This document shows positions 1 to 13,842 of a stretch of 64,000 nucleotides of DNA, one piece after another. Made by a program: the position numbers and the translations under genes. The notes beneath the pieces were generated by a model that did no database searches, was not told the origin of the DNA, and was given only the letters and a program-made list of their open reading frames with translations. Source of the DNA: Lethocerus indicus (taxonomy: Eukaryota > Arthropoda > Insecta > Hemiptera > Belostomatidae); contig JACDQD010000105.1 of the NCBI GenBank assembly GCA_019843655.1, forward strand, positions 4,340,001 through 4,404,000, in the 5' to 3' direction. Every line of letters begins with the position of its first letter. Positions within the stretch are counted from its first letter, which is position 1.

Positions 1-3000
1 GTTAATAGTCCACCGATCGTGCAACTCTTCATCGATTTGTCCAATTATCTGACGAAGCATCGAAACTAAAAATCCAATTATCGAACACACTGTGGAATTG
101 GGATACAATTGGAAAGCGAGAATTGAGCGATGACAGTCACCGAATGAAATATTGGCGGGCGGCCTATAATTTGAACAGTGCAGCCAGCGGCCCAATGACC
201 AACGGAGGGGATCAATTAACTTATTGCATTCTGTTTCTGGGTCGAGCTTCACTTCGCATTTCGCTTCGGGCGAACCCTCTCCCGAAGCCATCTTTACAAT
301 ACTACCCAATTTACAACAGCGGTCGAGTATTTTAATGGAAGAAAGCGACATAGTCCTGGCGTTATAATATAGAGCCAGTTGGTCAGAGGGGAATATCACC
401 GCTCCGATTCCCCTCTCATTTCCTCCGTCGGTCCTGCCGATGATGCATCGTGTTGGGTGTATGTGGCTACTATGCTGTATTACGAACGGGAAAGTTTGCA
501 GTAACTGTGTGGTGTGAGTGCCGATAGGAGGGTTCGGCAACAGCCGTAAGTACCCGACTACACAAATAACGGAACGGGGACAAATCAAAACCGGTCTAGA
601 GCAATCATATAAGCGAGTGAAGAAGTTTTAAAAAACGGCATTTTTTGGGCAGTTCATATAAAATGATCAATAGTATGATAATTTTTGAGCCTAGTGTAAT
701 TCTAAAGCGTCGAGCCGCTCGTTTGTTTCCTCTGGGGCGTGTTATCTGATATGGGCGCGCACTTGTACTTTTGGACCGTTTGCTTTCCTCAAATGGATTA
801 TGCGTTATCGGGCGTCCGATGTCTGATAAGGGCCCCCCACCCCCCGGCGGCGGGTTACGCAACTGCGGAGCAAGGTGAACTCTTCCCTACTCGTGAGTCG
901 GACCCGTCCCGGGAATCCCACAACTCGTTTTTCACTTCCAGGACGTCATTATAAACCAGAAAAAAAAGAACCACCGCTAATAGCCTTCGATATATCCGCG
1001 TACTGCAGAATGCCTTCCATGCTTGTCTTGGCCCTATTTCCTCGATATTAAATCGAAAAATTATTTTTTCGGTAAAAAACGAAACATTTTTAATCGACAC
1101 GATAGGTGTATATGTATTATTTTATAATTAGTTATTTTATTTTTATTGATTCGATATGACACACGAGAATAGAACAATGTATCGACGCTTGAGATAATAT
1201 TAGAAGTGACTTCTTGAGCTTTACATGGTGATGTCGACTTCGTGATGTAATGTTGAACGAACGCTTGACCATGTAAAGATGACGCCATCGTCGGCTGTAT
1301 ATTCTTCGAAAACCATTCTGTCGCGTAAGGTCTCGCATATACTGTACATGTACGCGACTGTTATAGAAGGGGGTAGTATATGGGAAGATCATTTGATTTC
1401 TGGCTCATACACCGGTCGATGCAGAAAATCGGACCTCGGAACAAGCACCTTTAAACGCTTAGTTTAATTGAAATGATGCAATAGTGTGTGACTAAAGGGA
1501 AAGTTCCCTACTCCGAGTAAACACTGTTTGCTTACTGGAGAATTGCAGTTTACGAGGAAGTTTCTCTCTGTAACCTTCAGACGTGTTAATAGCCGTGACA
1601 AATTGCTTCGCTGCCGTCTCAATCGTCTCCACCACCCCCAAGACTGGAAGCCGGGTCGGAAATCAAAACAAAGCCCGGGGCTTCGCGTCGCCGATCACCC
1701 GGAGGCGGATGAGCGGCTAATTGGCATCGGCTCCGCCTCTGTATTACAAATAATCTTTAATCCCTCCATTGTCCCTTTGTTAACGAAGAAACGAAACATG
1801 TTGCGACCGAATATTTACGGCGCGTCCGCTCCGACTAAGGTTCAGTTATAATTCGGCCGTTATCCAACTGCGCAGTTCGGCTCCGCCCGATGACGTACAA
1901 ATACGTTCGGAATACCAACGCTTGTTTACAACCCGCCGTATGATTCACAGGATTGACTTGTTGTGCGGAATTTAGATTGAGAAATATACAAAACAAACAT
2001 TATTTCATTGATAGAATATACGATACGGCGTAGGGAAAATGCGGCTTTGTTCGGAGCGTCAGATCGGTGGTTTTGGGGTGGTGAGGGATGGCGGTAGAAC
2101 CGACAACAGGTGGGTCCCTAAAGTTGCGCACTGTCCTCCCTTGGCCATTAGGCCCGGACCGGTTCGTGTCTTGGACACCGACACTGCTTGTAGTGGACAA
2201 GCACTTGCGGTTTTCGGGACCAGTACATTAACAATATCGTCTCCACAGGGGCAAGTCGATAACAACCCGCGTTGATCGCTCTATACTATCATACACGATA
2301 TCTTATACTACCATACAGGCTTAACGATACACGCGGTTCAAAGTTTTGCGATATGTGGATAAATCCCGAAGATATCATTGTTCTTTCGTCTGCACTCTGT
2401 AAATTACCGCACATGGCCAGTATCTGGGGCAAGATCATGCGAACCGTCGATATGAGTCAAATGGAACTCCCGGCTTGATACGGCTCGGGACATTGCACTG
2501 CAAAAAAAACCGCAAATCTAAGAACGCTTGGGCAAAGACCGGCCTCCAGCAGTTTAGGTTGAAATGTTTACAAGCTGTATTTGAAAACTGTAAAAACTTA
2601 CCCAATAAAATGGACGGGCGGCCAAAACGGCCAACCAACATCGGGCCATTGGACGAATGTGAAGTGAAAACTTAAATTTAAGATACCTGTGTTAATGTTA
2701 TTGTTTAAGGCTGCAGTAAAATTGAAGTGACCGTGTGCTACTAACGGATCGTTACTGAAGATGGTGAAAACCTGCTGAAAAATCGACAAGCGGTGTAACG
2801 GCAATATTAGATCCCACAATTTTACCGCTGTTGTTACACGATCCGATGCCAGTACGCAATAATGGAAAAAAATTGTATTTTTTTCTATACAATTAATACT
2901 ACCCCAACTAATTTTAATAATATTCTAGTTATTGCGGTGCTTAAAACCAGCAACGGCCCTGAAATATAATGTTAACTTTAAAAAAAACTGTTTTAAGACT

Positions 3001-6000
3001 TTAGATGTGCGGATAGTAACCAAGGGGGAAAAGAGACGACAATGAGTTCACAAGACGGAATTTTATCGAAAGCGGCATAGGAAGGGCAGATCGAGATAAA
3101 GCTATGGGCGATGAAGTAACAACGTGATTCCCGAGAATAACACTTACTACTTTCTGAAAGAGACCAATATTATTGCGACTGTTTTTGTTTCTGTTAATAA
3201 GAAAGAAGTCTCGAAAAGGACCGGACTTTTTTAATTTACAATAACATTGTCAATAATACTGGAGGAATTATTTTATCGTCTACGGGAAGGTCGATATTTT
3301 TCCCAGAAAGCAACAACCGGAAATTTGCCCGTTCTCGATGAGAGGTTGCGAAATACAAGTAATGTTCAATATCAGAATGCCAGACAGTTGAATCGGACAA
3401 AGAGAGCGAGGACGGACACTTTCGTGGCCGACCCCGTTACGTCTTTTAAAAAATAAAGCCCCCTAAAGGTCTCCGCCTCAAGTATAACCAATACTCGTAC
3501 CATGAGTATCCTACTATTGATGTCGATCTGTAGGCTATAAAAATTTTTTTTTTTTTAATTAAGGCAATATACAAACAAAAGCCATTCCATTCGAGCCTTT
3601 GAACTACAGTCCAGTTAATTATTTTACAGGAAATAACGACATTTCAACAATCCAGTATCCAGGCCGTTCGTGCGATAATTTTCCTCAAACTCAAACTGAT
3701 TGCATGTTTCAGAAATTACATTACTTTCTACTTCTGAATTATTTATTAAGCCATCTCCCTGTACATCTATTTGAATCATATTCATTTTCAGATAAAGAAA
3801 ACGTCATTCGATATTTATTACTGACTTAATTCTGGTAGTGGGACAAAAAGCGCAGTAGTTATACTGATCGTGACATTAATGCTGGAGAATAACGATTAAC
3901 CCGTTTTTTGTTTGAAGGCCATTTGCCCTTCACTTGTCAGAGCGGGTCATCAGGACCTGCATCCGACTTCGGTATGACATTTCGAACGGTCGAATAAAAA
4001 TGAACGCGAAAAATAATTACAATTTCAACTTCACAAGCCGAAGTTTCATAACAGCGCCTTGTTCGAAGTTCGGTTCTTTATGGGCACCTTTTTTTTATAC
4101 AGTGACACCTGACAGGAATCACTATCAAGTAACATAACATGTGGTTATAAAGAAATTTTTTCATTTATGACAATACAGTTGAAAACTTTTTTGAAGTATC
4201 TTCCACTCTGTTGACTTTTCCAGTCAAAATGCCAGTGTTTTCGGAGGTACCATTCGAGAAATGAGGAAGATAGGTGATAGGTACGTACATAGAAACGCTA
4301 AAAAAAAATAAAATTCTTTTGTGAAATGAAACAATAGGTGTGCGAGTAAAAGTTCCCTTTCTGAATTTTCATTCCGAACAAACCGAATCTGTTCTATGAA
4401 AGAAGTTTCGATTTCCTTTTTATTTGACGCCCCTCCCCCTGGAGTCCTAAAATAAGTTAAACTTATCAGGGGTCGAGAAAGTGGGCGGAGTGAAAGTCTA
4501 TCAGTGAATGGCTTTGTTGCGGGAACCCTCGTGAAAAACCCCGAATGGCCCCTTTTGTCTGCGGTGCCCCACGAGGAAATCGTCTAATGCGGTCACGCTT
4601 CTCCGAGTTTTTAGTCATGGGAGGGCAACGATTATTTGAAACGACCGTAAACAAAAAAAAAATAGAATCCCTGGCCGAGGCCCCGTCAACGAGATTGGAC
4701 GCTTTCCTTCGAACGGCATTCATGACAGAAGCCTGGTCCCTGACTAAGCTCATGACGCTCTATTTTTCGACACTTGTTCCATCCTATTTGACACTACTTG
4801 GGTTTTTTCATTCCCCAGATCTATGGCAATAACCTTGTTTGTAGTTAGTCCTGCCAGGAGCATGGAATTTCTGATTGGTTTTAATCAACAGTCGAAATTA
4901 TGTCCACTTCGTATTGTAATTTTACTTGGCGTGATACTCTGCAGTTTTTGTTGGTACATTACAAATTATTAAAATAATTAACATAGATCAATCATCAAAT
5001 TCTTAAATACATTTCATAATCTCGACAGATTGATATTCTGGATACCGCTGGCATCGAGTTTAATCAAAATATTGAATCGAGGGAGTTACTTTTTCCTTTC
5101 TAAAACGGGTGGGAATACAATTCGTGTCGGTAATAACCTGTCGGGGGACCCGTTTTACCTGTTGCGTCGTGTTTACACTGCCGCGGGCTCGGAGCGACGT
5201 GTTTGGATTAGTCAGAAATTAGAGCGATCGGGCACCAACTTAACGATAAGCAATTGGCGCAATCAGAACAGGAAGTCGGCTTGGCCCGGATAAGATTGGG
5301 CACAGCGTCGCCTCTGGAATTCGCCAATGCTCGCTAAATTTCAGATAGAAGTTCAACTGGTCGAACTCGTACCTGACGCACGCCTAATCTCACTTCTACA
5401 CAAATAATCGATACCATATAACTAATTAATAAACCTATTAAAAGTAGCATTAGTACTGGATTTAAAATTCGAGGGAACTGGGAGGAACTCTACTGTCTGA
5501 ATTCGTTATCCGATTATCGCGCTGATTTGTTTTTATCGACAATCGCGGAAATTACGCGTTAGCTGATTTTCAATAGCTGTTTTTTCGGGCCCACCTTAAA
5601 CGGGTTTCGTCGTACGCGAGTAATACGCTGTTTTAGGAACGGAATACTACCGACAATGATAATAATAGGAGTTATTCTCCGGATTTTTCCCGAATTATTA
5701 TTAAATAAACTAAACATAAACAACGCTGAGTTTGCCAGATTGTATAGTCCCATTCCTGTCCGTCTGTAAAGTATAGACTCGTCCTTTTCACTCTGCAGTA
5801 AACCTATATCGGCCGGTGACTCCACGTTAGTCACACTTACGAGGGTCTTACGCATGCCGGTGGTATCCTGTCGACGCTACCCGACAGTTACGGTATGGTG
5901 ACAAGCAGGACTCGCAGGATGCTACAGCCATAATCGCAAGTGCCTCTGTATACGGACTGGAGCGGAGAAGAATATCGCGATCGTCGTTCCAAACATTCTT

Positions 6001-9000
6001 CGTTTAACGCGTCGAAATATTTTTAAATGTTACATAATATTACGAGATCTGAAGTTCCGCAACGTCAAAACGAGCGCCGCCACTCTACGCCGAACGGTAA
6101 TTATAAAGGGCGGACCGAGCCGGTTGCAACACGAATTCGGCCGGAACGGCGTATACCTTTAGCATAATCAAACCGGTACGGGTTTACGGGCAGCCTCGAA
6201 CTTTCGGCCGGCAGCGAAGGCCCCCCCTCGAGCGGCAGGATGCGATGCGGGATTTGATAGGAGAGCGAGGTGCCGGTAAGGGAAGAGGAATAGGGCCGTT
6301 GGGCGACCCAGATAGGGCGGACGCATGCCCGACTGTCGGCCCATCGATTGCCGGCCGCCCCGCCCGGCCCCCGCCAGGCCTCGCTAACCTACCGCCCTCT
6401 CCATTGACTAAAACCCGGCTCGAGCCGCCCTCCAGGCCGCTACTCCCACTCACGCACGCCCTCACCCCCTCACGGCCCGCCGTCATCGATTTTAGTCCAA
6501 TTGAAACGTTGAAACCGCCCATAACCGCTCGTTCGCCCGCCACCCTTTGTTTGCGTTAATCATAACTCGGGTGTGGGCCCGCCGTAATTGTACGCTTCCA
6601 ACGTAATCGGCGGCGTGAAACAATTCGTTTGTTATTTTCCCCGTATTAATATCGGTACGCTACTCTACACGCGACTGCCATCGAGAAATAATTTATTACG
6701 CAGCCCATCTCCTTTTCCGAACAAAGAACGCCAATAACGTATTCTGTGAATGTCGAATAGTTAGTCTTTTCTGAACTTTTTTAAGATTGATCGACGAGTG
6801 AAGGGAATTTTACGTATACTCCCACTACTGTTAGGTCACCGTATACCCAGCAAGTCTTTTACACCCGTCTAAACGTCGCGTAAAAACATGTGATCCAGAC
6901 GTCTTTCGTCTATGATAATCTTCGGTGTGAACTCAAACAATGGTTTTAATGTCCGGATTTTGACCTTTTTATATAAAGGTATACGAGGGCTCTGAATAAA
7001 GGGGTTAAAACTTATGGCTGTTGTAAAACTTCCGAACGGTGACTTATAATTATCTAGCGTTACGCAGTATTAATTCCAGTGTAAATGTAGCGGCGATGGT
7101 GGGAGGGAATGATGGGGCGCGGGGTGGATGGCGGCTGGTACTTGTGTAACAGGTCGTTCTCCTCCGGCCCGGAGGCGTTTAACCCAATTCAGAATGTTAA
7201 GGGACTGGAACTGTGGGAGCGGGCGACAGACACACTACAACTAACTGGCTCTGCATGTCCCCCATCGCCCCGCCACAATTCCTTCTTCTCCCTCCACATC
7301 AATTTATGCCCAACCCGTTTTCCGATGAGTTCATGAAACTCGTACCCACCGGGAAAAAATCAGCTTTATTCCCTTACAGCAGTAGTAGTTGTAATAGTTT
7401 TTTAATTCATGGTCTCCGCGGGATTCGTCAGTTGTAGACTCCCATGACTCCCTAAAGCAACCGATCACTGCATTGTATTATAATATTCTAGCTTCGGTCA
7501 GAGACTCGTTTTCCCTCATTTTCCAGTAAAACTATTCTGGCCCTGACCTGCCACGTGAAGTCACTCGCGCGACCTTACAGGAAACCTGCGTCACAAATGA
7601 GACCACCGATTTACAATTTACATTATTTCTTTATATTTTCACTTCAACGTGATAAGCGTTACAATTTTTTTTGGAACGTTTTTATAAGGAAATACAGGTA
7701 CAATATAGGTTTCATCGATTACATTAGAAAGAAAAATTAATTCGTCGACGGAGTAGACGAGAACTTGCTGACCTGAAATGGGTGTTATATAACTGTTTTT
7801 TGCTGCATTATAGCGTAGGACCGACATTTGGAATCTGGACTTGTCATGTACTTTAAATAATTAAAGCGGGGTTGGGGGTCGACGCCATTATGGAAGGAGC
7901 TAGGGCCGGCCGGCGTTATTTGGGGGCTCATTAGGGAGTGACGACCATTAGTGGCATCTTAGCGCGCCGAGGAGGATGCTCAGAGCCTTGTCCCGCCATC
8001 ACTAGACTGACTCCGGAGAATTATTACATGCCGAGCTAGGGAAATGCGTGAAAATTTCGTGTGACAATGAAAGTGAATATAAAAAAAATATGTCAACTTT
8101 CATTTTCGTCGTATTTATATCTCTACACGGAATAACGCCCTGTCAGCTAAAATTTCATTTGGCATCAGATTATAAACAATGATTCGCGTTGTTCCACTAA
8201 CAATGTCTGTCGACGCTTTGGGGACACAGACGGCCGAATGAAAAGAGTCACCCAGTCGTATTAAATGAACAGCTGTTGAGACGCGAGACTCGGAGCGAAA
8301 TAGAACATTGTCTGGTAATCGATTGAAAACAAAAACTAGGAGGCAAATCAATGGTTTTTCCTCCATGCGCGAATAATTTCGAGCGCGAGAGCCAGAATCG
8401 AGTTGTGGCTTCTTCGCGGGTTCCGCGACTGGCCAATGCTCCCATGAATGGCGGCGTATACGTTTCGAAATTAGCCCGTTGTGTATCCACGAAATGAATA
8501 CAACTCAAATGCGGCAAAGCACCCAAAATGAAAAAAAAGAAGAAGAAGAAACCGATGTAAATAAGCCAGATTTTCAAACACTTATTCATCAATTCGGCTA
8601 TTTGTATAGCCGGGGGCTGTACGGGCCGGGGCCTTGGGATCCGCTGTAAACTAGGAACAAACACCGCCCCTGCCAAATAACAGACCTGCCTCCTGGGGCC
8701 AAATTTATATTAGTTGGCCGTCACGAGCTCATATTCTCGACGCGCCGTTGGAACCGGCGTTATAAATATTTCTTTATATATTTAACTCGACGCGCAGCGG
8801 GCGTTCATTTATCTTCGTATTAAAAAGAGTTCGCCGAAAGAAGAGTCCGTTCGGGATTGGAAGGGACCGTCGATTAAGTATCGGATCATTTTACGACATT
8901 ATTATGCGGGGCCGGCCTAGAGCAACAGTTGGTCAGCCGTAGAATATCTTCTGAAGGGTATTCGGGTAGATATCGATAGGGTAAACACTTTCGAGAGATT

Positions 9001-10127
9001 AAAATCATAACGGTTAAATTATCGAGTTATAACGACGAGACTCTTACAGTTCCAACTATAAGCAGTGAAAGATTTCTGGCTCTATGTTAATTTAAAACGG
9101 ACCAATAAGCGATCATTATTATCCGTGTTCTTTTCTGTCCCTCTGGAACTATCGTTATAATCTCTATTCTACCTGGTTGACACCGTGTAGGTCGGGTCGC
9201 GTTTTTTTTCGGATTTTTCCTTTCTCAGTTTGACGGGTGGAACAACACGTTTTTTGTATACCTTCTGTGACAATAGGCCCCAGTAGAAAACTCTGCGGCT
9301 CATCTGATAAGACACTGAAATGACGCAACTAAAAAGCTGGTCATTTGAAGGTTAGTTTAAAAAAGTGAAGGCATTACCTGTATGGGTTGAAACGTTTGTC
9401 GAATTCCGAAACGAGCAACTATCAACGGCTTTTCTTTATTGGACAGCGACATCATGTTATTGTGTACCGCAAACTCAGAAAATTAGAAATTCCGAAATCC
9501 TGTAAATAAAGCATAAACTAGAAATACTTCGTTAAGATTCAAGTTACGAGGATTGTGTTAATTATCCATTGGCTGTATTTAATTCGAATAAAGCGCTATT
9601 TTTTAGCCACCTATCTGTCATGTCGGCCTCCGCTGCTATGCCGGGCCTCCACCGCAACGTCTGAAATATTCGAATCTCGGTCCGCGTTAATTTTCTCCCG
9701 GACGACCGAAATAGAAACGGCCGCCGAAAGTAAACAACTCGTCCGTCTGTCCGGGGCCCTCTGGCCCGCTCTCAAAACTCCCGCACTCGGCACCGTCCAC
9801 AAGCCCGGTCCTTTTATCTTTCCAATTTTTTTTCTCTCCCTCCCTCTCTGCCCCTTTTCAAACACGGGAAGCCAGTCTTTGTCAAAGGCCCGTACGTATC
9901 GGCCGGGGGCCGAACGCTCCTCTCCCAACGAGCAATTATCCACGGCCGACGCCGCTTCCTGTTGACGATCCCCACTCGACGTAATCTGTCGACCGAGAAG
10001 ACTCTCATCCCGACAATAGCAGTCACCTGCCAGTATTTGACGTCTCGGCCCATATTATTTTTTCTTTTCCAATCCTCCTCCCCTTCTTATATTCCTACAG
10101 CGATATTTCATTCATTGTTAAACCCGA
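1..10127. other. Non-coding stretch, no gene seen
   Basis: Mostly AT-rich unique sequence. GC-rich islands lie at about 6080-6560 and 9600-9990. Open frames here (up to about 140 codons) lack any recognisable domain, occur on both strands at once, and have no splice or start support. There are short A and T runs but no clear repeat family. Confidence 0.6.
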
Positions 10128-10150
10128 TTGTAATCTAAATTAGATTACAA
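10128..10150. promoter_or_regulatory. 23-bp inverted repeat with TAATCT homeodomain-type half sites
   Basis: Arms TTGTAATCTAA and TTAGATTACAA are perfect complements around one A. Each arm contains TAATCT, close to the K50 (Otd/Bicoid-class) homeodomain site. A paired homeodomain dimer site is one reading; it could also be a chance hairpin. Confidence 0.35.
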
Positions 10151-10189
10151 CGACAATTTGAACACCTCCGGTTTTTTTTTTAAATCCGA

Positions 10190-10234
10190 ACCGAGAATCG
10201 AACTTCCGGCCCTTTGAATGAGCCGATTCTCGGT
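10190..10234. repeat. Hairpin: 11-bp perfect arms, 23-nt loop
   Basis: ACCGAGAATCG (10190-10200) and CGATTCTCGGT (10224-10234) are perfect complements. A ten-base T-run lies just upstream at 10172-10181. On the minus strand the distal arm reads GTTCGATTCTCGG, resembling a tRNA T-arm, followed by an A-run, so it may be a retroposed tRNA-like fragment. Confidence 0.6.
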
Positions 10235-11385
10235 CCTTCCTGCTTTCATTTCATATACACGAATACTAGATAATATAGACTACATGTCTGTATAGTCACG
10301 GTCTCCTTTTTTTATTGTAAAATATCTATTTTTCATACCATTTGAGATTTTTACGTCCTGGAACTGTCAGTTAGCTGCCGATATTATCACCATATAAAAT
10401 TGGACGTAATTTCCGCCGGATCTAATATTTCCGCACTTGTATTCGAAATTTTTCAACCCATCCAACAACCGATTCACAACTTCTTTATTGTTTTATTGGG
10501 GCTGACAAAGTACTAGACTTGTTATTACCTGTGAGGTATGATGAGGCATATATTCCTCTTCGATTATATTTTCGACGTTTGTTCAGGTGTGTACTGAATG
10601 ACACAGTTTCTGTACTGTACAGGTGTATAAGCGTGCGCCACTACCCGAATTATTTTTGTTGCCATTCATAAGTCAATTTGAGCGTGTCACTCAGAGCAGG
10701 AAAACACCAATTAAGTATTAAAGCTTGATTAAGTATTACGGGAGTGATTCTATTTCTTCTTTTCATTGTTGTATTCCAGTTCATTAACAGTCGCGTACTT
10801 CCCATATAACTCGTTGGATAAAAATAAATCTTAATTATGACGATAATTTTTATTAAGCGTAGTAGTATAACAAGGGATACTAGCGAACCAAGTCAAACGA
10901 CTATTAGTCATTTTTTATAATCGTAAAAACGGTGAGGACTAATTTCATTAATCTAGAACCTTCTCTGTCAAGTTTACATCCGAATGATTATTGTACTAAT
11001 TATAGTGAAACATTGGTCAATAAGTGTAATAATGTCCTGCAGATAATGTCAGGTTGGTAATTGTTTAATGTAACGACGTAGTATTTAATGTATCCGACAG
11101 GGTCTAAAGAGTTAGGTATAGACACAGTGACCTCCGTAACGAGTTGGATATTACCGCTTATTTTGATGGAGCGTAGAGAATTGCTGAAGAGCAGATTGGG
11201 GGCCGGAAAGTGGATTCGTGCTGACGAGTGGGCATCATCAGCCCGATTCTATGATGGAAGGCGAGGGGATGGGGGGTAGAAAAATAGCGGCGGCTCTAAT
11301 AATTACCGCCAACTGCTGACCGACACCGCAATTAACCCGCGGCCTAAGGGGGCCGCCTAGATGGAAACGGCTGAGCAGGATTTCA

Positions 11386-11390
<5 letters not shown>

Positions 11391-11469
<79 letters not shown>
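11391..11469. repeat. (CT)n microsatellite with one interruption
   Basis: About 40 bases of CT, a CCCAC interruption near 11431-11435, then about 34 more bases of CT. On the minus strand this reads GAGAG repeatedly, the recognition core of GAGA factor in insects. It may also form triplex DNA. Confidence 0.95.
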
Positions 11470-11470
<1 letters not shown>

Positions 11471-13548
11471 ACGATTAGCAAATTCCTTGTCACTCCCAAG
11501 TGGTGTCACAGATTTTAAAAGTATATATATAAAATGTATAATGCAATGTGGCACCCTCAAAACAACATTTCATATTGAATTTTAGAGAGGTATTGGATTT
11601 TTTTGAGGTCCGGTTTACAATTATCGAAAGAGTTTCTAAAGTCTGATTTTTGTTTGGCTGCCATCCTTCGATGTTCGTTAATGTTTTACCTATGACAATG
11701 TACTAAGCTGGCGGTTAGTGTTTGAAGATGTTAACGCGTAGGATATGAAAAAACAATTTCTCGTTCTTCTTCTTCTTCCCCTCTACGGATTAGGCGTTCT
11801 CCGGTAGTCGTCCCCGGTTCCGGTAGCCTAATAGGGCCGACCAGACCCGCATCGGTTCTCAGAACATGAGCGTGTCGTGATCTCGTTCAATGCAGAGTAT
11901 GATGCGGTGGTGAGTAGGGGGGGGGGGTAGGGGGATTGGCTTTAGAGCTCGAGTTACTTGTGTGCTCGGGGGATCTCCATTGAGTGGCCGGTCAAGGAGA
12001 TGAAAGAACAGGAAGCGGGCCGGGTGTGGAGCCGACGGCTTACCGAACGCCCCGGTCACCCGCCCGTGAAGGTCAGGCCCCACGCCGCCCGTTATATCTC
12101 CTCTCACTTACCAGCACCCTCCTTTCTCGGCTAACTGTATTATTATTATACCCGGTAATTCGTGGCGTTGGGGGGCCCCGTTTTGACGACGGGCTCGGTT
12201 ATGCGTAGTGAGACGGGCTGACGACTACGTCGTGCAGTTTCCACGCATATACTGTGAATATTAAAGTGATACGTGTGACAGATATGTTATGCTATATTAG
12301 TAGATCTATTTCGTTGGAATCATAGTGCCCCACATATGCGGATAAAACTTTCCAAGTATAACCAGTTATCCGATTATACTTATCCTGTCAAATTTAGGTA
12401 TTTATTTGATTTTGATAAATAATACATATTTCAATAATGCTAATATCGTTTCGTCCCCGTTAAAGCATGGTGGCGTAAAGTGTGCGAGAAATATAGCGGT
12501 GAATGAAGGAGAGGGTCATTGCGTCGCCTAAGTCGCCCCTTTTGCTTACATTAGCGGTTCGGTGACCCCGGATCGTGTTACCGTCAGGGGCGACGCGTCG
12601 GGCGTCGACAGTTCGCAACCTCGGGCTGTGGCGGTTAGCCCCTATCCCGGCTTCCCAATAACAGTACCGTACAGGTCCCGTTATTGAAGCCGTCCGGCAT
12701 TCCCGGGATGTTCCGCACGTCCCTGGGAGGGGGAGACGTCGTCTCCCGAAGCATCGCATCACGTGCGGTAAAAAAATCCCGGCCAGTCGAATAAGAAAAG
12801 AGGCTCGGCTCGCGGATGTCGAAACTCCCTCCTCCCCAGCCACCAGTGTAAATGCGCTTTCAGGGGACGGCCCCACCCCCCGCCGCTTTAGAACGACAAA
12901 GGGTCGTAATAGGACCGCGCCCCGGCATTATTTATTGGATTCGTGTTCCGGTGCAAAGGCGGGCCCGGCTGCAAATTGGCAAACTCTCCAGTGTAACGGC
13001 AACAAACTGCACTGTTTGTTCGTGCATATATCACTTCCAACATCGTTAACCCAAACCGCGAATAACTCCACTTCAAAAATAAAACACCACTGGCATGCGT
13101 GCCGGCATTTTCAATTTAGCGCACAATGTGTCCGGTGATCGACTATTCTCTACTCGACTATTAAATATTTTTACAAATTTTAAATGAAACAATTCAATAC
13201 TATTCGAGGAATAATAGACGAAGGGTGAAAACGTAGTTTTGAAACCGGGAGGAATACAACATGTTGGGAAGAGTAAACAAAAGAAAATCGCAATTTAGTC
13301 GCAAAAATTAGAAAATCACAAATCCAAAATTAATTAAATTTATTCCCCAGGAGCTTCGTCGGCACGTCGTAGTACTAGTGAAAGTAGACTCACGACTACG
13401 ACCTGAATTATTGAATTCATACTCTCCCGCTGTGAAATAACGACGTATATAGTCGCCGCACGCGGTGAAATCATTTTCGAATTAATAGCCCGGTCTATCG
13501 AGCCACCGCACTATCTAACTCTGCTCGCTCGTTAATGCGCCCCAATAA

Positions 13549-13550
<2 letters not shown>

Positions 13551-13579
<29 letters not shown>
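13551..13579. repeat. (TA)n microsatellite
   Basis: Uninterrupted TA dinucleotides for about 29 bases between GC-balanced unique sequence. Confidence 0.95.
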
Positions 13580-13581
<2 letters not shown>

Positions 13582-13834
13582 CTCTGCACATTCCCTAGTG
13601 CACGGCTGAGGGGTATCGTACTCTCCACGACGATTGTCTTACTGCTCGACTGTATTGAGCAAGTGGAAGTGTGTGCCTGAGGGGCCTACATTCACTCGGT
13701 GGCGTGACACGGTTTTAATACTGAGGTCGACAATGGGACTTGCTTCGCTGTTCGAAAGCAATCGGAGAAGAGACCTGAATGGCCGCCGTCAAATCCGGAT
13801 GCGGTCGTAAAACGGCCTGCCGGTCCCGAGTTCC

Positions 13835-13842
13835 TATAAAAA
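13835..13842 (+). promoter_or_regulatory. TATA-box-like motif in a GC-rich setting
   Basis: CTATAAAAAC is flanked by GC-rich DNA, which makes it stand out from the AT-rich runs elsewhere. No clear initiator is seen 25-35 bases downstream and no gene follows. Confidence that it is a promoter is low. Confidence 0.12.

Noticed and set aside
7882..7980. Polycomb response element (GCCATTA and ACCATTA motifs)
   Set aside because: Only two weak PHO-like cores and no GAGA or other partner motifs; not above chance.
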